DNA from: Actinomycetota bacterium
Lineage (GTDB): Bacteria; Actinomycetota; Acidimicrobiia; Acidimicrobiales; Acidimicrobilacustridaceae
DNA length: 32,608 nucleotides
Direction: 5' to 3'
Assembly: GCA_009703275.1 (NCBI GenBank)
Contig: WLGJ01000005.1
Coordinates: forward strand, 1-32,608
Numbering within the stretch: position 1 is the stretch's first letter; each line of letters starts with the position of its first letter. Position numbers and translations under genes: made by a program. This document shows, one piece after another, positions 1 through 8,586 of the stretch. The notes beneath the pieces were generated by a model. It was not told the origin of the DNA. It was given only the letters and a program-made list of their open reading frames with translations, and did not search any database.

Positions 1-455
1 CCGAGAAGCATCAGAAGGGCGTTGGTTTTCCAGTCAAGAAGGTCGATTGGTGAGCCAGAGAAAATTGTGAAGACCACAAGACCGAGGACCCCGGCCGTCA
101 TGGAGGGAATGCTTGCAACTCCGGCAAGGCCGCAGACGAGACCAGCCAACCCTCCAATGGAAACGTGAAGGATCTGATTCGCCGAGACGAGACCACCGAC
201 TGCGGTCCCGAGCGTCACGGCAACCAATGCACCGGCCATTGAGGTCAACCGACGTTGAAGTGTTGTGCCTCGATCAGCGATGGCGGCGAACAACATGCCG
301 ATGCCAAGGGGCAGGAGTGCTCTGACATCGTTTCGGGAATAGGTGGCTGCGAGCACACCAAGAATCACCAGAGCCGCCCGTATGGGCCGGACATGTTCGA
401 AGAAACTCAAATCGGTTTTGATTGCGGTTCGAACAGAACGCTGGAGGAGATTCAC
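1..455 (-). CDS. FUSC-like multi-pass membrane protein, 5' part only
   Basis: The reading frame runs off the left edge of the window, leaving about 151 N-terminal codons. The visible part is strongly hydrophobic. Several membrane segments alternate with short Arg-rich loops, for example around RPIRAALVILGVLAA, LLPLGIGMLFAAIADR, GALVAVTLGTAVGGLV and SIGGLAGLVCGLAG. This resembles the N-terminal half of FUSC/aromatic-acid-exporter proteins, which are inner-membrane efflux or unknown-function proteins; the assignment is by pattern only. The GTG start at 455 was chosen because a TACGAT box (462-467) lies exactly 6 nt upstream, the leaderless arrangement seen at many genes here. It reads away from tRNA-Val on the same strand. 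A different membrane family is possible because the C-terminus is not visible. Confidence 0.6.
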   Translation of the reverse strand, partial: MNLLQRSVRTAIKTDLSFFEHVRPIRAALVILGVLAATYSRNDVRALLPLGIGMLFAAIADRGTTLQRRLTSMAGALVAVTLGTAVGGLVSANQILHVSIGGLAGLVCGLAGVASIPSMTAGVLGLVVFTIFSGSPIDLLDWKTNALLMLL

Positions 456-498
456 GCAGCAATCGTAGGTGCCGCCACTTGCGGCAGCTGGACGCAGA

Positions 499-524
499 AG
501 GGACCGCCACGATGGACGGTCCCT
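499..524 (-). terminator. Hairpin downstream of tRNA-Val
   Basis: A perfect 8-bp inverted repeat (499-506 with 517-524) with a 10-nt loop begins 15 nt past the 3' end of tRNA-Val on the minus strand. It lacks a proper T-run, so it may be a transcript-end or processing structure rather than a classical intrinsic terminator. It also separates the tRNA from the membrane-protein gene. Confidence 0.45.
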
Positions 525-538
525 CTTGGTTTTCCGAG

Positions 539-612
539 TGGGCGATACTGGACTCGAACCAGCGACCCCTGCCGTGTGAAGGCAGTGCTCTAGCCAACTG
601 AGCTAATCGCCC
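539..612 (-). tRNA. tRNA-Val(CAC)
   Basis: The minus strand folds as a full cloverleaf. The 7-bp acceptor stem pairs GGGCGAT with ATCGCCC, the D arm contains AGCTCAGTTGGCTAGAGC, and the anticodon stem CTGCC/GGCAG encloses the loop TTCACAC, giving anticodon CAC. The T arm contains GGTTCGAGTCC and the discriminator base is A. The 3' CCA is not encoded. Upstream on the minus strand a TACGAT box at 624-629 could serve as the -10 element. Confidence 0.97.
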
Positions 613-746
613 TGAGTCGGGAGATCGTAGCCGACGTCTACGAGGGCTCCATATCCGCCAGGCGTTCCGACGGGCCCTTCTGGTCGTTCTAAGGTTCGCC
701 TGACTCGCACCGCCGGTGCAGACATCTTCGAATTAGGGGAGTACCA

Positions 747-1865
747 ATGCCGATTCCTGCCGATGAGTTCCCACTGCACCAAGCGCCCTATTCGCTCGCG
801 CATGCAGCTTCCAGTGATCGCAATTTCTATGACCGTTCGTATTGGAACGCGCATGATCGCTCTGGCGAGGTGTTTCTCATCACGGGCCTTGGCCAGTATC
901 CGAATTTGGGAGTCACTGACGCGTTCGCATGTATCCGTCGCGGAGATCTTCAACACACGATCCGCATGTCGGATGTTCTTGGACCAGATCGCATGAACCA
1001 GCAGGTTGGTCCTTACCGCATTGAAGTGATCGATCCTTTGAATGAACTTCGCATCACGTGCGATGGCAAGGACCAAGAGTTCGAACTCGATCTTCATTGG
1101 CGTGGTTCATTCCCAGCTGTCGACGAGTCACCCCATGTGTCTCGTAACGGGGCGAAGATCATGCTCGACGCACAGCGCTTCGCGCAGGTGGGCACTTGGG
1201 AAGGATTCATTCGGGTCAAGGGCGAGGAACTCATCGTCGATCCCGCCACTTGGGTCGGTACTCGAGATCGTTCGTGGGGCATTCGCCCAGTTGGTGAACC
1301 AGAACCGGCCGGTCGTTGGGTAGCGGAACCAAAGGTCGATGGTGGCTTCTATTGGATTTACGTCCCGCTTCGTTTCGACGACTTCGCTCTCGTGTTTATT
1401 GCACAAGAAGACGCAGATGGTCTTCGCACGCTGAACGACGCGCTGCGTGTCTGGCCCGACGGTCGCGTTGAGCCGCTTGGCTACCCGAAGTACGACATCA
1501 ACTACCGCTCAGGAACGCGTATTCCGGAATCAGCAACGATCACTGCACAAGCAGCTGATGGATCACCGTTGGTTGTAGAAGTTCAATGCCTCGGCCACGT
1601 TGCATTGTCTGCAGGCTGTGGCTACGGACCCGATCCGCAGTGGACGCACGGCGTATGGCGCGGACGCGACTGGATCGAAACGGCGACATACGACCTCACG
1701 AATCAGTCGGACCCCGGCATCATGATCGCAACGCAATACAGCATCCTCGACCATGTCGGTAAGGCCACGCTTGACGGCAAGGTCGGTTATGGACTGTTCG
1801 AGCATTCCTGCGCCGGTCGCCACACGCCGTCTGGATTCGCCAACGGCGGATCGATGGCGCCCTGA
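747..1865 (+). CDS. Uncharacterised 372-aa protein (possible DUF7064/DUF7065-type)
   Basis: I do not recognise a characterised function. The protein is soluble, with no signal peptide or membrane segment. Alternating aromatic and charged stretches suggest a beta-rich fold. A DRSWGIRP motif at about residues 174-181 and the following WAEP/GGFYWIYVPL region recall uncharacterised actinobacterial proteins, possibly the DUF7064/DUF7065 group, and more distantly CrtC/AttH-like lipocalin proteins with an 'SWG' signature. This assignment comes from memory and is tentative. The ATG start has a good ribosome site, AGGGGAG at 735-741, 5 nt upstream. The gene stands alone, transcribed away from tRNA-Val, and its stop faces the trpS stop 23 bp away. 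Confidence 0.8.
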   Translation: MPIPADEFPLHQAPYSLAHAASSDRNFYDRSYWNAHDRSGEVFLITGLGQYPNLGVTDAFACIRRGDLQHTIRMSDVLGPDRMNQQVGPYRIEVIDPLNELRITCDGKDQEFELDLHWRGSFPAVDESPHVSRNGAKIMLDAQRFAQVGTWEGFIRVKGEELIVDPATWVGTRDRSWGIRPVGEPEPAGRWVAEPKVDGGFYWIYVPLRFDDFALVFIAQEDADGLRTLNDALRVWPDGRVEPLGYPKYDINYRSGTRIPESATITAQAADGSPLVVEVQCLGHVALSAGCGYGPDPQWTHGVWRGRDWIETATYDLTNQSDPGIMIATQYSILDHVGKATLDGKVGYGLFEHSCAGRHTPSGFANGGSMAP

Positions 1866-1888
1866 ACGAAGCAAGATCGACGAAGCGT

Positions 1889-2872
1889 TTAGCTCTGAGG
1901 TAACAATCCGATGTTTGTTCGGGCCCGTTCCAAAACGGGCCCAGCAATCGAGCGTGCCTTCTCGGCACCACTCGCAAGAATGGCCGCGGTTCCGGTTGGG
2001 TCGGCGGCGAGTTCGGCAAATCGTCCCTGTATGGGACGCAGCGTCTCTACGACTGCTTCGGCGACTGCAGTTTTCAAATCGCCGTAGCGGGTGTAGGACT
2101 CGGCAAGCGTTTCGGGGGCTGTGCCGGTGCAGGCGCTGAGAATCGACAGAAGGTTCGAGACGCCAGGCTTTTCGGTCGGATCGAAACGAACATCGGTGTC
2201 GGTGTCGGTGACGGCGCGTTTGATCTTCTTCGCAACAGCATCAAGATCTTCAAGGACGAGGATGGTGCCTTGGGGTGAGTCTTCGGACTTCGACATCTTC
2301 TTTGTCGGATTCTGAAGGTCCATCACCCGAGCCCCAATTTTGGGAATGGCGGCTTCAGGTACGACGAACGTGTCGCCGTAGCGACTATTGAAACGAATCG
2401 CGAGGTCGCGTGACAGTTCGAGGTGTTGGCGTTGATCGTCGCCAACCGGTACGCGATCGGTGTCATACAGGAGAATGTCGGCTGCCATGAGCGCTGGATA
2501 AGTGAACAGGCCCGCCGAAACAAACTCGGACTGATCGCTCTTGTCTTTGAACTGTGTCATTCGCCGGAGTTCTCCGAACGACGCAGTGCATTCCATGAGC
2601 CACGAAAGCTCGGTGTGTTCGCGGACGTGGCTCTGAACAAAGAGGGTGGAGCGAGCAGGGTCGATACCGATGGCCAGAAGAAGTTGGGCCAGTTCGAGGG
2701 TCCGAGTCCGGAGTTCTGCGGGATCCTGGGGGACGGTAAGGGCGTGGAGATCAACCACGCAGAAGATGGTGTCTGCCTCGTCCTGGTCGGCGACCCAGTG
2801 GCGCAGGGCACCCAAGAGGTTGCCGAGCTGGACCGGACCGGTGGGCTTGATGCCCGAGAAGACACGCGTCAT
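1889..2872 (-). CDS. trpS: Tryptophanyl-tRNA synthetase
   Basis: A 327-aa class I aminoacyl-tRNA synthetase that charges tRNA-Trp with tryptophan in the cytoplasm; about 330 aa is the normal bacterial length. The N-terminal nucleotide-binding signature is PTGPVQLGN (residues 10-18, the HIGH-motif equivalent) and the second signature is KMSKS in NPTKKMSKSEDSPQG. The middle region with AADILLYDTDRVPVGDDQRQHLEL is typical of TrpRS, where it contributes to tryptophan and ATP binding. A TAGCAT box (2881-2886) lies 8 nt upstream of the ATG, so the transcript may be leaderless. The gene is divergent from scpA, with about 80 bp between the start codons, and convergent with the uncharacterised gene at 747-1865. 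Confidence 0.97.
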   Translation of the reverse strand: MTRVFSGIKPTGPVQLGNLLGALRHWVADQDEADTIFCVVDLHALTVPQDPAELRTRTLELAQLLLAIGIDPARSTLFVQSHVREHTELSWLMECTASFGELRRMTQFKDKSDQSEFVSAGLFTYPALMAADILLYDTDRVPVGDDQRQHLELSRDLAIRFNSRYGDTFVVPEAAIPKIGARVMDLQNPTKKMSKSEDSPQGTILVLEDLDAVAKKIKRAVTDTDTDVRFDPTEKPGVSNLLSILSACTGTAPETLAESYTRYGDLKTAVAEAVVETLRPIQGRFAELAADPTGTAAILASGAEKARSIAGPVLERARTNIGLLPQS

Positions 2873-2954
2873 GGCCGCCGATGCTAGAGGTCCCGGCGGA
2901 GGTTTCGGGAACGGAATGCACTTTGACCCCTCCGGACGCCTCTATCGTGAGTCC

Positions 2955-3734
2955 GTGCCATATGAGGTCCAGACATCGGTCTTTGAGGGTCCCTTCGACC
3001 TTCTGCTCCACCTGATCCTTCGGGAACAGGTGGACCTCTACGAGATCTCACTCGCTCGAATCGTCGACGCCTATCTCGTCGAGATCGAGAAACTTGAGCA
3101 TCTCGACTTGGAGATCACCACCGAGTTCCTTCTGATCGCAGCCACGCTCGTCGAACTCAAGTGCAAGCGTCTCCTGCCCGAGGACGCCGACATCGATCTC
3201 GACGACGAGTTCTCGCTCTGGGAAGAGCGTGACCTTCTTATTGCTCGTTTGCTCGACTGTAAAACGTTCAAAGACGCATCCCATGTTCTCTCTGACCTTT
3301 TCGACAACGCTGCGATGTGTGTTCCCCGTCGCGCTGGTCTCGACGAGCGCTATCTCGAACTTGTCCCAGACCTGCTCGAGGGTGTCGACATCGACGATGT
3401 TCGTGCGGCCTACATCAGAGCAATGACGCCGAAGCCGGTTCCGGTTGTAAGTGTCGAACACATTCACAGTGTTCGCGTCAGTGTTGGCGAGGCAGTTGAA
3501 GAACTTCTCGATGAACTACCGCGTTTTGGTCGTGTGTCGTTCCGTCGCCTCACCGACACTCTCGTTGAGCGACTCGAGATCGTTGTCCGCTTTCTCGCCG
3601 TACTCGAATTGTTCAAGCAGGGATTCATCGAACTCGATCAGCCGGCAGCATTTGGCGATATCGAGATCATTTGGGTCGGATCCCCGGCCATTGGTGTGGC
3701 GGACCTCGCCGACATCGACAACTACGACGGCTAA
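2955..3734 (+). CDS. scpA: Segregation and condensation protein A (kleisin)
   Basis: This is the kleisin subunit that bridges SMC heads in the SMC-ScpAB complex, which compacts and segregates the chromosome. The 259-aa protein opens with the family hallmark FEGPFDLLLHLI (about residues 10-21) followed by EQVDLYEISLARIVDAYL, and ends in a winged-helix-like region that binds SMC. The GTG start at 2955 is preferred: a TATCGT box (2943-2948) sits 6 nt upstream, and homologues start just before the EVxTxVFEGP segment. In-frame ATGs at 2916 and 2871 would add a low-complexity leader, and the latter would overlap the trpS start. It is followed 9 bp later by scpB, as in most actinobacteria. Confidence 0.95.
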   Translation: MPYEVQTSVFEGPFDLLLHLILREQVDLYEISLARIVDAYLVEIEKLEHLDLEITTEFLLIAATLVELKCKRLLPEDADIDLDDEFSLWEERDLLIARLLDCKTFKDASHVLSDLFDNAAMCVPRRAGLDERYLELVPDLLEGVDIDDVRAAYIRAMTPKPVPVVSVEHIHSVRVSVGEAVEELLDELPRFGRVSFRRLTDTLVERLEIVVRFLAVLELFKQGFIELDQPAAFGDIEIIWVGSPAIGVADLADIDNYDG

Positions 3735-3743
3735 GGGTTTCTC

Positions 3744-4406
3744 ATGTCTGCCGATATCAAAAGAGCACTCGAAGCGATCATCATGGTTGCCGACACACCA
3801 GTACAGACCGACATGCTGGCGCAGTTGACGGGTATGCCGGCTGAGCGTGTCGAAGCAATCCTTGTTGAGCTTGGTGCCGAATACGCAAGCGCTGAGCGCG
3901 GCTTTCAACTTGTACGCGTTGCCGGTGGCTGGCGTTATCAGAGCCATCCCGATCAAGCGCCATACATCGAACAGTTCGTTCTCGAAGGCCAGTCGGCGAA
4001 GTTGTCGGCCGCCGCCCTTGAGACGTTGGCGATTGTTGCGTACAAGCAACCGATTAGCCGAGCCCAGATCGCTTCGATTCGTGGGGTCGGAGTCGACAGC
4101 GTCGTACGAACTCTCGAGCAGCGTGGTTACATCGGCGAGGTTGCTCGCGATCCTGGTCCCGGTCAGGCCGTCATGTTTGGAACGACGCCAGAGTTTCTTA
4201 TGAAGATGGGTCTCGACTCGCTTTCACAGTTACCGTCGATTGCCGATTTCGTGCCGGGTGCCGACGTCGTTGAAGCACTCGAAATGGGTCTTCGTGTTGA
4301 TTCGGCCACTGAAGAGGTCGAGAGTTCCGTCTCTGAGAGCGCTGATTCGGCCGATGGCATTCGACCTTCGTTGGGCGATCTGCTCGACGGGGACGGCTCG
4401 GTGTGA
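3744..4406 (+). CDS. scpB: Segregation and condensation protein B
   Basis: ScpB is the winged-helix dimer that binds ScpA in the SMC condensin complex. The 220-aa protein carries two predicted winged-helix domains. The second contains the conserved LETLAIVAYKQPISRAQIA and IRGVGVDSVVRTLEQRGYI segments (about residues 94-133) and the FGTTPEFL turn. The C-terminal 50 residues are acidic, Ser-rich and probably disordered, which is common in actinobacterial ScpB. It starts 9 bp after scpA, and its stop overlaps the start of the pseudouridine synthase gene (GTGTGA at 4401-4406), so scpA-scpB-rluB are probably translated from one mRNA. Confidence 0.95.
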   Translation: MSADIKRALEAIIMVADTPVQTDMLAQLTGMPAERVEAILVELGAEYASAERGFQLVRVAGGWRYQSHPDQAPYIEQFVLEGQSAKLSAAALETLAIVAYKQPISRAQIASIRGVGVDSVVRTLEQRGYIGEVARDPGPGQAVMFGTTPEFLMKMGLDSLSQLPSIADFVPGADVVEALEMGLRVDSATEEVESSVSESADSADGIRPSLGDLLDGDGSV

Positions 4407-5152
4407 CCGACGAGGAACGAACGGGGGAGCGCCTTCAAAAGGTGCTGGCCCGCATCGGTATCGGCAGTCGGAGAGTTTGCGAGGACCTCATCGCCGACGG
4501 CCGAGTCACGGTCAATGGGGAAGTTGCGGAACTCGGTCGCCGAGTCACAGCAGAGACCGATGAAGTTGCCGTCAACGGCGTCATCATCGGGGTGCGGCCT
4601 GGGCTCGTTCATCTACTTCTGAATAAGCCAACCGGTGTGGTGACTACCGCTGATGATCCTCAGGGGCGTCCAACAGTTCTCGAACTCGTACCCGAAGAGC
4701 CGCGCGTTTTTCCCGTTGGTCGTCTCGACATGGAGACAGAGGGCCTCTTGCTTCTCACCAACGATGGTGATCTTGCCCACAGGCTGACGCATCCCTCCTT
4801 TGGTGTTGAGAAGGAATACATCGCCCACGTCGAAGGCGAGCCGACCCGTGGCGAACTCCGAATGCTTCGTGAAGGGGTCATGCTTGATGATGGAATCACC
4901 GCTCCAGCGAAGGCTGCTCTTCTCGGCCCGGGGATCGTTCGCATAACGATTCACGAGGGTCGGAATCGTCAGATCCGTCGCATGTGCGATGCCATTGAGC
5001 ATCCGGTGAAGCGCCTGATTCGTACCCGCATAGGCCCCCTCGCTGATCGGAAGCTCAAACCGGGGCAGTGGCGTCCACTTACGGGCGAGGAGCTTCGTTC
5101 TCTCGAGCGTGCTGCGGTAGCCCGCTCCAACGAATCTCCTTCGGCTCGTTGA
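4403..5152 (+). CDS. rluB: 23S rRNA pseudouridine synthase (RluB/RsuA family)
   Basis: The enzyme converts a uridine in ribosomal RNA to pseudouridine; by family position RluB acts on 23S rRNA in the peptidyl-transferase region. The 249-aa protein has an N-terminal S4 RNA-binding domain (about residues 8-55, RLQKVLARIGIGSRRVCEDLI) and a catalytic domain with the signature GRLDMETEGLLLLTNDG, whose Asp109 is the expected nucleophile. NKPTGVV near residue 74 and the EGRNRQIRRM stretch near the C-terminus also match. The GTG start overlaps the scpB stop. The RluB and RsuA subgroups cannot be separated here with certainty, but synteny with scpAB favours RluB (Rv1711-like). Confidence 0.93.
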   Translation: MTDEERTGERLQKVLARIGIGSRRVCEDLIADGRVTVNGEVAELGRRVTAETDEVAVNGVIIGVRPGLVHLLLNKPTGVVTTADDPQGRPTVLELVPEEPRVFPVGRLDMETEGLLLLTNDGDLAHRLTHPSFGVEKEYIAHVEGEPTRGELRMLREGVMLDDGITAPAKAALLGPGIVRITIHEGRNRQIRRMCDAIEHPVKRLIRTRIGPLADRKLKPGQWRPLTGEELRSLERAAVARSNESPSAR

Positions 5153-5175
5153 CCTCACCGTTCTAGGATCACATT

Positions 5176-5544
5176 GTGACTTCTGCTGTCCGAGCGCTTC
5201 GCGGCGCCACCACCATTGATGCTGATACCGCCGATGATGTTCGATCTCGCACGATCGCGTTGCTTGAACAAATGATCGAGCGCAATGGCGTCGAGCACGA
5301 CGACATCATCAGTGTTCTCTTCACTGCGACCGACGACATCCATTCGATGTTCCCGGCCTCGGCTGCTCGCGACATCGGGTTTGGCGATATTCCGCTTATC
5401 TGTGCCCGCGAACTCGACATCACTGGGGCAACCCCTTTCTGTATTCGTGTGCTTATGCATCTTTCGACGCCCCGATCACGTTCTGAACTTCGTCACGTGT
5501 ACCTCGAAGGCGCGAGCGGTCTACGCGACGATCTGCCGGAGTGA
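5176..5544 (+). CDS. aroH: Chorismate mutase, AroH class
   Basis: AroH rearranges chorismate to prephenate, the first committed step to tyrosine and phenylalanine. The 122-aa protein matches the trimeric AroH class seen in Bacillus subtilis, not the helical AroQ class. Visible matches are RALRGATTIDADT at the N-terminus (Arg9 equivalent to the active-site Arg7), the MFPASAARDIG segment, ARELDITG with Glu79 (catalytic Glu78), CIRVLM with Arg91 (Arg90), and RHVYLEGA. A TAGGAT box (5164-5169) is 6 nt before the GTG start, which suggests an internal leaderless promoter within the operon. Its stop overlaps the start of tyrA, so substrate flow to prephenate dehydrogenase is genetically coupled. Confidence 0.94.
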   Translation: MTSAVRALRGATTIDADTADDVRSRTIALLEQMIERNGVEHDDIISVLFTATDDIHSMFPASAARDIGFGDIPLICARELDITGATPFCIRVLMHLSTPRSRSELRHVYLEGASGLRDDLPE

Positions 5545-6647
5545 CCGCTATGGCTCCGGTATCAGAGCAGCACACCGCGTTAATCGTTGGCGTCGGTCTC
5601 ATTGGCGGGTCGGTTGGACTTTGCCTCCGTGAAGCGGGCTGGAACGTGCTCGGACGAGACCGATCCACCTCATGTCTTGAGCGGGCCCTTGCAGTCGGAG
5701 CAATCGATTCAATTGCGCCCGTGGGCTTTCTCGACGATGTCGATCTCACGTTTGTCGCCACACCGGTTGGTGTGATCGCAAATGAGGTCGAAGTCGCACT
5801 GCGAGACACAACTGGTTTCGTCACCGACGTTGGAAGCGTCAAGACACCCCTACTCCAGTTGATGGAGAACCCAAGGTTTATCGGTGGCCATCCGATGGCT
5901 GGTTCAGAGCAGGAAGGTGTCGACGGTTCGAGATCAGATCTTTTCGAAGGGCGCACCTGGGTGCTCACTCCCATAGAGACGACGGACGACGAAACGCTCG
6001 CGACAATTCGCAGCATCGTTTCGGGGTTCGGGGCAGAGGTCGTGTCGTTACCGCCGGCTCAGCACGACTCAATGGTGGCAATCGTTTCTCATGTTCCGCA
6101 TCTGACGGCGGCGAGTCTCATGGGTCTCGCTGATGAGCGCTCCATCGAACACCGAAGCCTTATGCGTTTGGCAGCGGGCGGTTTTCGTGACATGACCCGA
6201 ATCGCCGCAAGTCATCCCGGCATTTGGCCAGATATCTGCAACGAGAATCGAGAAGCGATTGTTACCGAACTCGATCGACTTGTAGCGGCACTTTCTTCGG
6301 TTCGCTCGATTGTTGCTGATGGAGATCGAGACGCACTCGTTTCGATCCTTGAGCGCGCACGGTCAGCGCGGCTTGCTCTACCTGCGCGTTTCGCCCGTGC
6401 CGAAGATCTCGCAGAGTTGCGTATCCCTGTTGCTGACCAAAAGGGTGCGCTCGCTGGTATCACCATGATCGCGACCGAACTTGATGTCAGTATCGCTGAT
6501 ATCGAAATCGCCCACTCGGTTGAAGGCGACGAGGGAGTCGTCATCCTTCTCGTCGAAGCCGCGAATGGTGCACTCCTTCGCGACGGCCTCACCGCACGTG
6601 GATACAAAGCTGTGATGCGTTCGCTCGACGGATCAGAAGACCGCTGA
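5541..6647 (+). CDS. tyrA: Prephenate dehydrogenase with C-terminal ACT domain
   Basis: TyrA oxidatively decarboxylates prephenate to 4-hydroxyphenylpyruvate using NAD(P), on the path to tyrosine. The 368-aa protein has an N-terminal Rossmann fold (IVGVGLIGGSVGL, Gly17/19/22) and the prephenate-site segment GGHPMAGSEQEG. An all-helical dimerisation domain follows. The last about 80 residues form an ACT domain (LRIPVADQKGALAGITMIA... ISIADIEIAHS-like), which usually mediates feedback by an aromatic amino acid. The GTG start overlaps the aroH stop by 4 nt. A later ATG (5550) is an alternative start. The stop TGA overlaps the aroA ATG by one base, so aroH-tyrA-aroA form a coupled aromatic block. 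Confidence 0.94.
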   Translation: MTAMAPVSEQHTALIVGVGLIGGSVGLCLREAGWNVLGRDRSTSCLERALAVGAIDSIAPVGFLDDVDLTFVATPVGVIANEVEVALRDTTGFVTDVGSVKTPLLQLMENPRFIGGHPMAGSEQEGVDGSRSDLFEGRTWVLTPIETTDDETLATIRSIVSGFGAEVVSLPPAQHDSMVAIVSHVPHLTAASLMGLADERSIEHRSLMRLAAGGFRDMTRIAASHPGIWPDICNENREAIVTELDRLVAALSSVRSIVADGDRDALVSILERARSARLALPARFARAEDLAELRIPVADQKGALAGITMIATELDVSIADIEIAHSVEGDEGVVILLVEAANGALLRDGLTARGYKAVMRSLDGSEDR

Positions 6648-7942
6648 TGGTCGAGGTCCTCAAGATCATCCCATTCGGTGGACCCGTTGACGCTGTTGTC
6701 GTTCCGCCTGGTTCGAAGAGCATTACGAATCGGGCGCTACTCGCCGCTGCGCTCGCAAGTGGAACGAGCACCCTTCGTGGTGTTCTGGTCGCTGATGACA
6801 CCGAGGCGATGATCGATTGTGTTCGCTCGCTCGGAGCCGTCGTGTCGTTGAACGAGGACCCAAACACAGTTTCGGTAGTTGGTATTGGTGGCGACCTCAC
6901 CGGTTGTAGTTCGTCGTTATTCGCGAGGCAGTCGGGAACAACAGCCCGATTTCTCGCTCCGGTTCTCGCGTTGGGTGGCGCCCCTTTGCGACTTGATGCC
7001 GACGAGGCAATGCGGCGGCGCCCGATGAACGATGTTTTCACTGCGATTGAACGTTTAGGAGTGAAGGTTTCGTTCGATCAGGTCGCCGGTCACCTGCCTG
7101 CAGTGGTTGAGGGACCAATTCAAAGGTCCGGAGAGATGCCGGTGCTCTCAATCGATGCATCGGTCTCCAGCCAGTTCACCTCTGGGCTTTTGCTCGCCGC
7201 TCCCTGCATGCCTGAAGGGCTGCAGATTCATATCGCCGGTGACGTCGTTTCGCGTCCATATCTCGATATGACCATCGCTGTGATGGAATCGTTCGGCGCA
7301 ACTGTTGATCAGCCTGATGACCGCACATTCATCGTTCCGCCAAGTGGTTATCGCGCTCGGGACTACGACATCGAACCCGATGCGTCCGCAGCTTCCTACT
7401 TTTTTGCTGCGGCAGCGATTTGCGGTGGCACGGTTCGCGTTGACGGACTCGGTGCCCACTCGCTCCAAGGCGACATCCGTTTTGTCGATGTACTCGCCGA
7501 CATGGGCGCCGCTGTTGTAGTCGACGAGTCGTCGATCACGGTCACGGGGGCAGCGCTTCATGGCGTAAATGCCGATTTCAGCCAGTTCTCCGATACAGCG
7601 CAGACCGCCGCAGCAGTTGCTGTATTTGCTGAAGGTCCGACAACGATTTCCGGTATTGGATTCATCCGGAAAAAGGAGACCAACAGGGTCGCCGCCGTTG
7701 TCGCAGAGCTTCGTCGGCTCGGTGTCGATGCAATTGAGGAAGATGATGGATTCACGGTGAACCCGGGTACGACTCATTCCGCGACGATTGAGACCTACGA
7801 CGATCATCGAATGGCGATGAGCATGGCCTTGATCGGCTACGCGAATTCGGGCGTTTCAATCTCGGATCCAAACTGCGTGCGCAAAACATTTCCGACATAC
7901 TTCGAAGAGATGGAACGACTTCGCCCTGGAGGCTTGAAGTGA
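6647..7942 (+). CDS. aroA: 5-enolpyruvylshikimate-3-phosphate synthase
   Basis: AroA transfers enolpyruvyl from phosphoenolpyruvate to shikimate-3-phosphate, the sixth step of the shikimate pathway and the target of glyphosate. The 431-aa protein is of normal length. Signatures are PGSKSITNRALLAAALASG (residues 21-39, substrate-binding Lys24), the segment LFARQSGTTARFLAPVLAL, and the C-terminal DDHRMAMSMALIGYANSG followed by CVRKTFPTYFEE. The ATG overlaps the tyrA stop, and the aroA stop overlaps the cmk start. Its place between tyrA and cmk, rather than with other shikimate genes, is common in bacteria where aroA and cmk are neighbours. Whether it is glyphosate-sensitive cannot be told by eye. 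Confidence 0.97.
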   Translation: MVEVLKIIPFGGPVDAVVVPPGSKSITNRALLAAALASGTSTLRGVLVADDTEAMIDCVRSLGAVVSLNEDPNTVSVVGIGGDLTGCSSSLFARQSGTTARFLAPVLALGGAPLRLDADEAMRRRPMNDVFTAIERLGVKVSFDQVAGHLPAVVEGPIQRSGEMPVLSIDASVSSQFTSGLLLAAPCMPEGLQIHIAGDVVSRPYLDMTIAVMESFGATVDQPDDRTFIVPPSGYRARDYDIEPDASAASYFFAAAAICGGTVRVDGLGAHSLQGDIRFVDVLADMGAAVVVDESSITVTGAALHGVNADFSQFSDTAQTAAAVAVFAEGPTTISGIGFIRKKETNRVAAVVAELRRLGVDAIEEDDGFTVNPGTTHSATIETYDDHRMAMSMALIGYANSGVSISDPNCVRKTFPTYFEEMERLRPGGLK

Positions 7943-8586
7943 CCGAACAACCATTGGTAATAGCGATCGACGGTCCGGCCGGATCAGGGAAGTCGACCGT
8001 GGCCAAGGCCGTCGCGATTCGACTGGGACTGGACTATCTCGATACCGGTGCGATGTATCGCTCTGTTGCGTTTGCCGCGCTTCGCGGTGGTGTCGATCCC
8101 GAGGATGCCGAAGTTGTCGGGAACCTGGCTCGCAATATCGAACTCGAGGTTGATCCGACAGGTCCGGTAGTTGTTGATGGCGTCGACGCAACCATCGAGA
8201 TTCGTGGTCCTGAGGTCACTCGGGCCGTCAGCATCGTTGCGGCAAACCCAACCGTGCGCACCGAGATGCGGGCACGACAACGCCAGTGGGTAGCCAAACG
8301 CGGTGGTGGCGTGATGGAAGGACGTGACATCGGCACCGTTGTCTTCCCCGACGCGAGGCTCAAGGTGTACCTCGACGCAAGTCCCGAGGTTCGTGCTGCT
8401 CGTCGCTCGAAGGAAGTATCGGATCTCTCCTACGAGACAGTCGCTACCGATCTTGCTCGGCGTGATGCCCTCGATCAGAACCGAACTCATGATCCATTGC
8501 GCACCGCCGATGACGCAGTTGTCATCGATACGAGCGATCTGTCTGTTGATCAGATCGTCGACGCAATTATGGAATACCTGTCGTGA
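7939..8586 (+). CDS. cmk: Cytidylate kinase
   Basis: The enzyme phosphorylates CMP and dCMP to the diphosphates with ATP. The 215-aa protein has the P-loop DGPAGSGKST (residues 11-20), the LDYLDTGAMYR segment that follows in this family, the NMP-binding insert, and the lid region with GRDIGTVVFPDARLKVYLDAS and RRDALDQNRTHDPL. Start GTG overlaps the aroA stop by 4 nt and its stop overlaps the plsC start by 4 nt. In mycobacteria cmk sits between the rluB-like gene and der. Here an aromatic block is inserted before it and der lies 4 kb further on, beyond a minus-strand cluster. Confidence 0.97.
   Translation: MTEQPLVIAIDGPAGSGKSTVAKAVAIRLGLDYLDTGAMYRSVAFAALRGGVDPEDAEVVGNLARNIELEVDPTGPVVVDGVDATIEIRGPEVTRAVSIVAANPTVRTEMRARQRQWVAKRGGGVMEGRDIGTVVFPDARLKVYLDASPEVRAARRSKEVSDLSYETVATDLARRDALDQNRTHDPLRTADDAVVIDTSDLSVDQIVDAIMEYLS

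Noticed and set aside
603-1097. Minus-strand frame opposite the gene at 747
   Set aside because: Runs into tRNA-Val and has no domain. The plus-strand gene has a proper ribosome site.
2646-2954. Upstream extension of the scpA frame
   Set aside because: It is antisense to trpS and would make a low-complexity Arg/Ser-rich leader. Conserved ScpA sequence starts at 2955.
3516-4049. 177-codon open frame antisense to scpA/scpB
   Set aside because: Composition is that of a frame shadow, and both scpA and scpB are certain.
5453-6016. 187-codon open frame antisense to aroH/tyrA
   Set aside because: Shadow of the strongly supported tyrA frame. Ser/Arg-rich composition and no recognisable domain.
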